Assembly: GCA_017964055.1 (NCBI GenBank)
Contig: JAGCSS010000163.1
Location: 1-5,208 of the forward strand
DNA length: 5,208 nt
Direction of reading: 5' to 3'
DNA from: Lachnospiraceae bacterium
GTDB taxonomy: Bacteria > Bacillota > Clostridia > Lachnospirales > Lachnospiraceae
Shown here in pieces: positions 1 to 5,208 of this stretch. Every line of letters begins with the position of its first letter. The stretch's first letter is position 1. A program made the position numbers and the translations under genes. Under the pieces are notes generated by a model that did not search any database, was not told where the DNA came from, and saw only the letters and a program-made list of their open reading frames with translations.

Positions 1-236
1 ATCCCCTTTTCTTTCTCAATATCACGGATAGCCTTAAGAGTCTGATAGCCGTCCAAAGCGGGCATCATGATATCGAGACATACGAGATCGTAGCCGTCAC
101 CGCCCTCGAGCGCCATAAGAAAAGCATCAACGGCCTCAAGTCCGTCGACGGTGATATCGCACTCGCCGTATTTGGACAGAAAACGAAGCATGAATTTTCT
201 GCTCGCGAAATCATCCTCAGCTATAAGTATCTTCAT
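1..236 (-). CDS. CheY-like response regulator, N-terminal receiver domain (3' end outside window)
   Basis: This is the first 78 codons of a two-component response regulator; it runs off the window edge. It begins MKILIAEDDFASRKFM. The acidic pair is D8/D9 after the first beta strand, and the phospho-acceptor is D55 in the block CLDIMMPALDG, followed by the usual MP.LDG turn. The conserved Thr/Ser and Lys of the second half of a receiver, and any output domain, lie outside, so it cannot be said whether this is a stand-alone receiver or a DNA-binding regulator. The ATG at 236-234 is supported by AGGAGG at 252-247, ten bases upstream. It has its own consensus promoter about 75 bases upstream, so it is probably transcribed apart from the sugar operon, although readthrough from rhaM is possible. 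No partner histidine kinase is visible. The receiver identity is clear; a role in pectin sensing would be guesswork. Confidence 0.93.
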   Translation of the reverse strand, partial: MKILIAEDDFASRKFMLRFLSKYGECDITVDGLEAVDAFLMALEGGDGYDLVCLDIMMPALDGYQTLKAIRDIEKEKG

Positions 237-259
237 AGTTTCAGTTCCTCCTAAATATC

Positions 260-293
260 CTGTGAAGTCCCAAAAATGCAGAGTGGGACACAG
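260..293 (-). promoter_or_regulatory. Leader-RNA hairpin upstream of the response regulator
   Basis: In the inferred 5' leader of the response regulator mRNA an inverted repeat is visible. GTCCCA (267-272) faces TGGGAC (284-289), giving six perfect pairs around an 11-base loop. The outer arms CTGT (260-263) and ACAG (290-293) can extend it if three bases bulge on one side. The hairpin ends seven bases before the AGGAGG site. It is not followed by a T-tract, so it is not an intrinsic terminator. It could stabilise the mRNA or affect ribosome loading. The structure is seen in the sequence; the function is inferred. Confidence 0.45.
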
Positions 294-309
294 TTACACC
301 TATAGACGT

Positions 310-338
310 ATTATACAGACCTTATGGAACTTTGTCAA
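310..338 (-). promoter_or_regulatory. Perfect-consensus sigma-A/sigma-70 promoter for the response regulator
   Basis: Read on the minus strand, TTGACA (338-333) is followed by a 17-base spacer (332-316) and TATAAT (315-310). Both hexamers match the housekeeping consensus exactly and the spacing is optimal. Transcription would start near 303, giving a leader of about 67 bases before the ATG at 236. The bases immediately upstream (about 356-376) are AT-rich, as for an UP element. Promoters this good are unusual and predict high basal activity or a need for repression. Confidence 0.85.
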
Positions 339-339
339 C

Positions 340-355
340 AAAACTTCGATGTTTT
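340..355 (-). promoter_or_regulatory. Near-palindrome abutting the -35 box (possible operator)
   Basis: The 16-base sequence AAAACATCGAAGTTTT on the minus strand is symmetric apart from one A-A mismatch in each reading. The pairs are AAAAC/GTTTT outside and TCGA at the centre. It ends one base upstream of the TTGACA box. This position suits a protein that represses or activates the promoter. Such short AT-rich symmetry can arise by chance, so the operator call is tentative. Confidence 0.3.
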
Positions 356-387
356 AACGAATTATTTATACAATATCGCTTTTCGTG

Positions 388-406
388 AGTTTATCTTCAG
401 TTTATC
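388..406 (-). repeat. Tandem GATAAACT direct repeat with 11-bp period
   Basis: On the minus strand GATAAACT occurs at 406-399 and again at 395-388, separated by GAA, so the period is 11 bases, about one helical turn. Same-face tandem repeats of this period are typical of binding sites for OmpR/PhoB-type response regulators. The pair lies roughly 85-103 bases upstream of the inferred start site of the response regulator transcript and just behind the rhaM stop codon. The repeat is directly seen; the binding role is inference. Confidence 0.35.
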
Positions 407-432
407 GCTTTCATACCGCCGAACAGCCCCGC

Positions 433-744
433 TCAGTCCAGATGGAACAAAGGCTTAAGGTCGATGGCTACGGGCGAATTGTCGGGATTCGTCTCCATGA
501 TGTCCGCCATGAAATCCCACCATTTACGGTTGATCGCGGTATCGGCGCTCTCACTCCAGAGCTTCTCGTCGGTTATCTCGATATAGCCGAACAGCGTGAG
601 CGTCTCCTTGTCAAGGAAGATCGTGTAATTGCTGCCGCCGTGCTCATGGATCATATCCTTCATCTCGGGCCACAGCTCGTTGTGTCTCTTCTCGTACTCG
701 GCCTCCATGCCGGGGTACAGCTTCATTTTGAATCCTTTGATCAT
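433..744 (-). CDS. rhaM: L-rhamnose mutarotase
   Basis: This 103-residue protein matches the full length of RhaM, which interconverts the alpha and beta pyranose anomers of L-rhamnose in the cytoplasm. It is a small ferredoxin-like dimeric fold with no signal peptide. Family landmarks in order are Y17 and the catalytic-type H21 in the block EYEKRHNELWPEM, then GGSNYTIFLDKE with Y40, the paired W75-W76, and the near-C-terminal NPDNSPV block. The ATG at 744-742 sits seven bases after an AGGAGG site (757-752). It starts 20 bases behind the stop of the GH112 phosphorylase and is the last gene of the operon. Its presence implies that the upstream enzymes release free L-rhamnose, one anomer of which must be converted before isomerisation. 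No isomerase, kinase or aldolase of the rhamnose pathway is in the window. The identification is firm, based on remembered similarity to the E. coli enzyme. Confidence 0.95.
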   Translation of the reverse strand: MIKGFKMKLYPGMEAEYEKRHNELWPEMKDMIHEHGGSNYTIFLDKETLTLFGYIEITDEKLWSESADTAINRKWWDFMADIMETNPDNSPVAIDLKPLFHLD

Positions 745-764
745 AACGTTTCCTCCTTATCAGA

Positions 765-2921
765 TCACTCTGCGGTTATTATTGTCTCAAACGGCTTCAG
801 GGTGAATTCCTTTACTCCGTTCGCGGTCGTTACTTTTGTCGTCTTCTCCGCATCGGAATTGTTGATCAGCACGAGCCTGCCGCTGCCCGGATAATACGCG
901 CATTCGGTATCGGGATCGTCTGTCAGATACTTCCTGTCTGTAATGCCCTTCGCCTCGAGCAGGAGGTTCAGCAGCATCCTTGTATTGGCATTGTTCTTCT
1001 CGAAACCTGCCATGTAAATGCCCTTGCCCTTGCCGAAAGCATGAACGGTGAGAGTCGGGATGCCGTCCTTCGAACCGAGTACCTTCGCGCGTCCGTCGGT
1101 AAGGTACAGGCCTGCCTTTGCGGGAACGGACGAACCCTTTGCGAATACACGTCCGGCCGCCTCTTCGTCCACATCGAACGCCCATCTGCCGTGACATACG
1201 CGGGCGCCGTCGTCGAGGTCGATGCCGAGTACCTGTGCCATCGCAAAGCCTGTCATGCCGCCCGGTACCGCCGAAGGCTCCTCAACACCGAGGAATATGC
1301 CGCCTTCCGCTACCCATTTCTGCAGCAGAGCCACGAGTCCGGCGTCCTTCCACGCATCTCCGCCGCTCCATGCGGTTCCCGCTTTTCCGGCATTTATCAC
1401 TACATCGACGCCGCTCAAGGCGCCTGCCTTTACATCCTCAAAGCTTACAAAACGCACATCGACGGGCAGTCCCGAGAGCGCCTCGTTGATATGTATCAGC
1501 GTGTGCATGTATGTCTCGTGGAAATGTCCCGAAAGCGTCCAGCTCCTTAATGACCCCCAGTTGTGCAGCACAGCGATCTTCAGCGGCAGAGTGTATACTC
1601 CTCCGTCCTCGTGCATGGCCTTGATCTCGCGGAACTCATCCATGATGTCCGCGATCGTCTCAACGAAATCGGGATAGCCCTCGGTCAGATGCAGATATCC
1701 GCCGAGTCCGAGTCTGTCTACGGGCTGACGCAGCAGTGCGCGTCTTACGCTGATCCAGTATTTCTTCGCGTCGAGCGCGGGGTCTCCTCCGGGTGAAAAC
1801 GTAGGCGCTCCGCCGAGTCCCACGGGGAACAGGTACGGATGGAGCCTCAGCTCATGCGTCGCCACCTTCGCGCCCGCACAGAGCCTTACTTCAAAGCCCG
1901 AGAATACGCATTTGATCAGGCCGTCAAAGCCGAAGCTTTCGAACAGATCACTGTAGGGCTCGACGCCGATCCAGCTGTCGTCATAGAATACATAGGCCTT
2001 TTTGCCGTATTTATGGGCGATCGCAACCAGCTCCCTGCCGTAATCCGCAACGAATCTGTTGGTAAAGCGCATGTAGTCGAGCTGTCTCTTTGTCGGAGGC
2101 ATGTGCGTCACATGGAGTTTGCCCTTGTTGATGAAATCCTCGGATGTCAGCGCATAGCCGTATTCCTTCTCGAAATCATGAAGTGCCTCGGGGCTTACGG
2201 TGAAATCGTACGAACCCCAGTCGGAGAAACGGTTCCTGTTGCGTGCATCGCTGCCCCATATCCATACGAAGTTATAGAACATCGAGGTAAATCTGACAAC
2301 GGTCGTATCGGGATGCGCCTCGCACCAGTCCGTGAACCATTTTGTCATATACTCGCGGCACTCCTCGGTGCGCGGGTCGATCGGCATCAGATGCTCCTTG
2401 TTCCAGTTGTTGGTCACATGGTTGTACATGGAGATCTCTTCCCAGATGCGGTACGCGAGGAAATTGACCGTATAAGTGTGAAACGGCACCGTATTCTTTA
2501 CCGTCACACAGCCGGAAGACTTATCGTAAATCCAGTTTTCACGCTCCGTCTCTTTATCGGCGGTGCGGTCGAAAACCTGCCAGTAATCCATGGAAGCTGC
2601 CGAATCGTTGATCCTGAACTGTTCCGTGAAAAATCCTTCGAGCAGGTTGATCGTCAGTTCACTGCCTTCGGCGGTCACCGGATCCGACATAAGGAAGCTC
2701 TGCTGGAGCTTGTCGGGATGCTTTTTCGCCCATTCGTTGTGATCGCGGATGATACAGATCGTCGAATAGATCCCGTACCCCGCTTTTGTGATCTCATCGG
2801 AAAGGACGGTTCCGTCACTGTCCCTTATAACATCTGCGCCCCATTTCTTCGCGAGCTTCAGTGTAAGCTCCTCATAGCCTGCCTCTCCCGGCAGAGTAAA
2901 TGAACCGGTTGTTTCCCGCAT
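765..2921 (-). CDS. GH112 beta-galactoside phosphorylase, probably D-galactosyl-1,4-L-rhamnose phosphorylase
   Basis: This is a complete 718-residue member of glycoside hydrolase family 112, an inverting phosphorylase that splits a terminal beta-galactosyl unit with phosphate to give alpha-galactose 1-phosphate. The protein opens with the family's strand KWGADVIRDSDGT (26-38). It then has a TIM barrel to about residue 435, an alpha/beta domain to about 655 and a short beta-rich tail. The catalytic acid is most likely D315 in YDDSWIGVEPY, matching D313 of the Bifidobacterium longum enzyme. Other family blocks are HPYLFPVGLGGAPTF (361-375) and VLHNWGSLRSWT (451-462). There is no signal peptide, so it acts in the cytoplasm on imported disaccharide. 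The ATG is supported by AGGAG at 2935-2931, nine bases upstream. It starts 33 bases after the acetylesterase gene and is followed by rhaM. GH112 also contains lacto-N-biose/galacto-N-biose phosphorylases; the rhamnose acceptor is inferred from the neighbours, not from a residue I can cite. Confidence 0.92.
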   Translation of the reverse strand: MRETTGSFTLPGEAGYEELTLKLAKKWGADVIRDSDGTVLSDEITKAGYGIYSTICIIRDHNEWAKKHPDKLQQSFLMSDPVTAEGSELTINLLEGFFTEQFRINDSAASMDYWQVFDRTADKETERENWIYDKSSGCVTVKNTVPFHTYTVNFLAYRIWEEISMYNHVTNNWNKEHLMPIDPRTEECREYMTKWFTDWCEAHPDTTVVRFTSMFYNFVWIWGSDARNRNRFSDWGSYDFTVSPEALHDFEKEYGYALTSEDFINKGKLHVTHMPPTKRQLDYMRFTNRFVADYGRELVAIAHKYGKKAYVFYDDSWIGVEPYSDLFESFGFDGLIKCVFSGFEVRLCAGAKVATHELRLHPYLFPVGLGGAPTFSPGGDPALDAKKYWISVRRALLRQPVDRLGLGGYLHLTEGYPDFVETIADIMDEFREIKAMHEDGGVYTLPLKIAVLHNWGSLRSWTLSGHFHETYMHTLIHINEALSGLPVDVRFVSFEDVKAGALSGVDVVINAGKAGTAWSGGDAWKDAGLVALLQKWVAEGGIFLGVEEPSAVPGGMTGFAMAQVLGIDLDDGARVCHGRWAFDVDEEAAGRVFAKGSSVPAKAGLYLTDGRAKVLGSKDGIPTLTVHAFGKGKGIYMAGFEKNNANTRMLLNLLLEAKGITDRKYLTDDPDTECAYYPGSGRLVLINNSDAEKTTKVTTANGVKEFTLKPFETIITAE

Positions 2922-2954
2922 TTCCTTTTTCTCCTGTCCTGTATTCAGCTTTTT

Positions 2955-4685
2955 TCAGACCGTTACCTGTCCGCAGATATACGCGGCCTGTTTTCTCGTC
3001 AGTACCTCATCCGCAGCCAGCCCGCATGTATCCAGGCTCTCTATCACTTTGCCCGCGGGTCTGCGGCTTAAGTACCCGAGTCTTAATATCTCCGTAAATT
3101 CGGCAAGCGTTGCCGGCTTGTCCGGATAGATGCGCCTTTCGGCGTCGTTTAACATCGAAGCCGGGATTATCCCGTTCTGCCATGCGCACTGTATGCTGCC
3201 CGCATACACCTCGTGCCCGACGACATCAACGAACATATCGTTATATACGTTCGTGGGGAAGAATTTCACGGTCGCGATCACCATTTCAAAGGCTTCCGCT
3301 CGTGTGAGTATGTCGTCCGGCCGGTCGATGCTTATCGGCATTGCGCTTCTCCCGTCCTTTACTGCTCCGTCGGTGGTTTCGGCATCGGTATCCTTATTTT
3401 CAGAGGGGAGTCTGAGCACCGGCGGCTCTGTGGGAGGTGTCCACTCTCCGCCCGCAGTCAGGGCCGTACATTCACCCGCAGCCCCCTGCATAACCGTATT
3501 ATCCACCGTCTGCGCACCCCCCGGAAGCAGCCCGAGTTCGCACAGCTTTGAATATACGAATCCTGCGTATAAGTACGCGCCGTAATCGTTCGTATGTGTG
3601 TAATCCGAGGGGAAATACCATCGCCTGGCGGTCTCGCGTCCGTTCTTCACTACAAAATCCATGCTGAACGCGTGCAGATCGATGTACGGTACGTTTTCCT
3701 TTTCCGATATCGCCCTGCAGGCCGCCGCATATTCCTCCAGAAGGTCGTTGTAGGTGCCGTCGCCCTTCCAGGTATTGCGCGCCAGAGGCGATACGATCAC
3801 AGGCGTCGCTCCCTTGCTCCTTATCTCATCGATATATCGCTTAAGGTTTGCCGTATAGCCCTCAAAAGCCTTTAAATGATCGAGTTTCTGGTCGTTGTGC
3901 GCGAACTGGAACAGGCAGATGTCGCCTTTTTTTATCCTGTCAAAGAGTATCGCGTAATGCCCTTCGCTGCGCATGCTCTCGGTCGTAAGTCCCGAATGCG
4001 CGTGATTCGAAACGGCCATTTCCGTCCCGACAAAATACTGCAGCATCTGTCCCCAGCCGCTGTAGCTCCATGCGGGGTCATAAGGATAGACCGCGCTCTG
4101 GTCCGTCAGGGTCGAATCGCCCGCTATATAGATGCAGGGGATCCCGGACTTTTTTATCTCAATGCTCTTCAGCACAAGACCTCTGCCCACCAGCGCAACA
4201 TCGATCGCGCGGCTTTCGAAGACCTCTGCCTTTCCTCTCGGGATGAACGGTGCAGCATTGGCGGGATAAACTCCCGCAAAAGCACTGCCCTTCTTGAAAT
4301 GCCGCTTCATCACAAGCCTTCGCCTTCCGATGAACAGCAATCCGTCGGTGTCCTCTTCCGCGCTGATAACTACTTTTACCAGATAATTGCCTTCTTCCGG
4401 AACATCCGCCTTAAACAGTACCGGAACCGATCCGTCGCCCGTGTAAACACTCTTCACGCCCAGCGGCGTGTCCGCAAGCTGTATGATCCGCGCTGTACCG
4501 GCATTGTCGTTTTTCAGGAAACCGCTGTTAAGCTCCGGTATCCTTAAAAACTCATTCCCGTCAGCGTTTTCATCCGTAACGAAGCCAAAATCTAAAGCCC
4601 CGGCGCTGCCGCCGTCTTTAGGGCACCCGTAAAGAGTCCCCGAACCGATGGCCTTTTTGCCAAATTCAAACTTTAAAGGTTCCAT
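2955..4685 (-). CDS. CE12-type rhamnogalacturonan acetylesterase (SGNH hydrolase) with SLH-like C-terminus
   Basis: This 576-residue protein has three parts. Residues 1 to about 180 form a non-catalytic, probably beta-sandwich domain that begins LKFEFG, as in YesT/CE12 relatives. The SGNH esterase core follows (about 182-390), with the nucleophile S191 in AGDSTL, G232 in NHAHSGLTTES, N264 in FAHND, and D361/H364 in DYTHTNDYGAY. It should remove acetyl esters from rhamnogalacturonan-I backbone fragments. After an acidic, Thr-rich linker (about 424-450), the last 125 residues resemble S-layer homology repeats. No signal peptide is visible, which fits a cytoplasmic enzyme but not the SLH-like tail. 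I chose the ATG at 4685-4683, one base after the GH105 stop; a GTG at 4697 in the same frame would add four residues and overlap GH105 by 11 bases. Neither has a clear ribosome site, so translation is probably coupled to GH105. The core call is firm; the exact substrate rests on context. Confidence 0.9.
   Translation of the reverse strand: MEPLKFEFGKKAIGSGTLYGCPKDGGSAGALDFGFVTDENADGNEFLRIPELNSGFLKNDNAGTARIIQLADTPLGVKSVYTGDGSVPVLFKADVPEEGNYLVKVVISAEEDTDGLLFIGRRRLVMKRHFKKGSAFAGVYPANAAPFIPRGKAEVFESRAIDVALVGRGLVLKSIEIKKSGIPCIYIAGDSTLTDQSAVYPYDPAWSYSGWGQMLQYFVGTEMAVSNHAHSGLTTESMRSEGHYAILFDRIKKGDICLFQFAHNDQKLDHLKAFEGYTANLKRYIDEIRSKGATPVIVSPLARNTWKGDGTYNDLLEEYAAACRAISEKENVPYIDLHAFSMDFVVKNGRETARRWYFPSDYTHTNDYGAYLYAGFVYSKLCELGLLPGGAQTVDNTVMQGAAGECTALTAGGEWTPPTEPPVLRLPSENKDTDAETTDGAVKDGRSAMPISIDRPDDILTRAEAFEMVIATVKFFPTNVYNDMFVDVVGHEVYAGSIQCAWQNGIIPASMLNDAERRIYPDKPATLAEFTEILRLGYLSRRPAGKVIESLDTCGLAADEVLTRKQAAYICGQVTV
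2958..3335 (-). other. SLH-like module at the C-terminus of the acetylesterase
   Basis: Residues about 451-576 (counted from the ATG) carry three spaced TRAE-like motifs: LTRAEAF near 460, ATLAEF near 525 and LTRKQA near 562. The best repeat lies between about 485 and 537. It has FVDV, then VYAGSIQCAWQNGII, then YPDKPATLAEF, which follows the S-layer homology pattern F.DV, wya..i..a...GiI, f.Pd.p.tR.Ef. The first and last repeats are incomplete. In known proteins SLH repeats bind cell-wall polymers outside the cell, so a module on a protein with no export signal is odd. It could be a degenerate or repurposed fold. Confidence 0.6.
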
Positions 4686-4686
4686 A

Positions 4687-5208
4687 TCAGAGAGCACCGT
4701 CGTTTCTGTGGTTCGCCGTATCGAGCAGTCCCGCGAAGAACGCGAGTGCCATGCCCTGGCCCCAGCCCTGGATCCACTTCTTGCTGATGCCCATGTATCC
4801 GGCGCGGTCCTTCATTACCGCTGTTCCGCCGGAAACATTCATTACGCGGCCGTCCTCGGCGACATTTTCGAGCAGGCCCTTTATCGACTTATTGATGTAA
4901 GGAGTATGCAGGGGATTGCCCTTTGCGAGCATGGCTGCCGCAATACCTGCGGAAGCGGAGATCTCCTCGTAGCTCTCCTCATCGTCAAGGATCGTCCTCC
5001 AGAGTCCGTTCTCCGTCTGGCACATCTTAAGCGCGGAAAGCTGTTCGTTTAATGAGCCCACGATCTCAAGGAACTGAGGGTACAGATATGCCTCGGGGAG
5101 GATATGACCCACCTGGCTCATCGTGAAAGCTGCCCAGCAGTTTGCCCTGCCCCAGTAGAAGCCGGACATGTGGTCCTTTGTGATATTGTTGTAGCCGTGA
5201 TACCAGAG
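4687..5208 (-). CDS. GH105 unsaturated rhamnogalacturonyl hydrolase, C-terminal part (5' end outside window)
   Basis: This is the last 173 codons of a glycoside hydrolase family 105 protein (YteR/YesR type). It is open to the window edge, so the true start lies beyond 5208. These enzymes use a vinyl-ether hydration mechanism to remove the 4,5-unsaturated galacturonyl unit that rhamnogalacturonan lyases leave, releasing L-rhamnose. Visible (alpha/alpha)6-barrel blocks are LWYHGY, then WGRANCW (partial residues 19-25, family form WGRGNGW), GLWRTILDDEESYEEISASAG, and near the end GYMGISKKWIQGWGQG before a final helix. The TGA at 4689-4687 is one base from the downstream acetylesterase ATG. An internal ATG at 5169 is not the start, because family sequence continues upstream of it. 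The ordinary GH105 length is about 340-380 residues, so roughly half is present. The related family GH88 is the alternative, but the neighbours favour GH105. Catalytic aspartates cannot all be checked in this fragment. Confidence 0.88.
   Translation of the reverse strand, partial: LWYHGYNNITKDHMSGFYWGRANCWAAFTMSQVGHILPEAYLYPQFLEIVGSLNEQLSALKMCQTENGLWRTILDDEESYEEISASAGIAAAMLAKGNPLHTPYINKSIKGLLENVAEDGRVMNVSGGTAVMKDRAGYMGISKKWIQGWGQGMALAFFAGLLDTANHRNDGAL

Larger units (their letters stand above)
237..432. other. Intergenic region between rhaM and the response regulator
   Basis: This 196-base stretch is more AT-rich than the genes around it and contains no convincing coding sequence. It contains, in the direction of transcription, the GATAAACT tandem repeat, an AT-rich segment, the near-palindrome, the consensus promoter, the leader hairpin and the AGGAGG site, all listed separately except the last (252-247). 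No GC-rich hairpin followed by a T-tract was found behind the rhaM stop at 433-435, so the operon's terminator is missing, of another type, or replaced by readthrough. Confidence 0.7.

Noticed and set aside
260..293. Leader hairpin as the intrinsic terminator of the rhaM operon
   Set aside because: No T-tract follows it on the minus strand; its T-run is inside the loop, and a ribosome site and start codon come next.
374..411. Nine-base direct repeat tatcgcttt at 374-382 and 403-411
   Set aside because: It is short, is spaced 29 bases apart, overlaps the better-organised GATAAACT pair, and is within chance expectation for an AT-rich region.
385..894. Plus-strand open frame of 169 codons across rhaM and the end of GH112
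   Set aside because: It spans two real minus-strand genes and their gap; no domain or initiation signal was seen.
1839..2903. Long plus-strand open frame of 354 codons opposite the GH112 gene
   Set aside because: It is antisense to a clear family member, has no ribosome site or recognisable domain, and reflects stop-codon scarcity in the mirrored frame.
765..2921. Naming the GH112 gene lnpA (lacto-N-biose phosphorylase)
   Set aside because: That name belongs to the bifidobacterial host-glycan pathway; the neighbours here are pectin and rhamnose enzymes, so the symbol was left blank.
3876..4547. Plus-strand open frame of 223 codons opposite the acetylesterase
   Set aside because: Its composition is Arg/His/Val-rich with no family pattern, and the opposite strand holds an SGNH domain covering the same bases.
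1..5208. CRISPR arrays, tRNA/rRNA genes, insertion sequences, known riboswitches
   Set aside because: No repeat-spacer pattern, structured RNA signature, transposase frame or terminal inverted repeats were seen on either strand.

Overview
The window looks like part of a genome from a plant-polysaccharide-degrading, anaerobic Firmicute of class Clostridia, probably Lachnospiraceae-like. The grounds are the AGGAGG-type ribosome sites, medium GC content and the enzyme families present; the genus cannot be named from this sequence. All supported genes lie on the minus strand, so transcription runs from high to low coordinates.

From 5208 down to 433 there is a compact catabolic operon, entered in mid-gene. 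The order is: the C-terminal part of a GH105 unsaturated rhamnogalacturonyl hydrolase (4687-5208, cut by the window edge); a CE12/SGNH rhamnogalacturonan acetylesterase (2955-4685) with an SLH-like C-terminal module; a complete GH112 beta-galactoside phosphorylase (765-2921); and an L-rhamnose mutarotase, RhaM (433-744). The gaps are 1, 33 and 20 bases, which suggests one transcript. Together they fit intracellular breakdown of rhamnogalacturonan-I (RG-I) fragments. The acetylesterase removes acetyl groups, GH105 removes the unsaturated galacturonyl end from rhamnose, and the phosphorylase splits galactosyl-rhamnose from the side-chain branch point into galactose 1-phosphate and L-rhamnose. 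RhaM then interconverts the rhamnose anomers for the rhamnose pathway. This setting favours a D-galactosyl-1,4-L-rhamnose phosphorylase over the better-known lacto-N-biose/galacto-N-biose phosphorylase.

From 432 down to 237 lies a 196-base intergenic region. It holds a tandem 11-bp-spaced direct repeat, an AT-rich stretch, a near-palindrome, a perfect TTGACA/17/TATAAT promoter, and a leader RNA that can form a hairpin just ahead of a strong AGGAGG site. No intrinsic terminator was seen behind rhaM. From 236 to 1 is the start of a CheY-like response regulator, cut by the window edge.

The points most worth a second look are the inferred rhamnose specificity of the GH112 enzyme, the SLH-like module on an acetylesterase with no visible signal peptide, and the unusually dense regulatory architecture in front of the response regulator.
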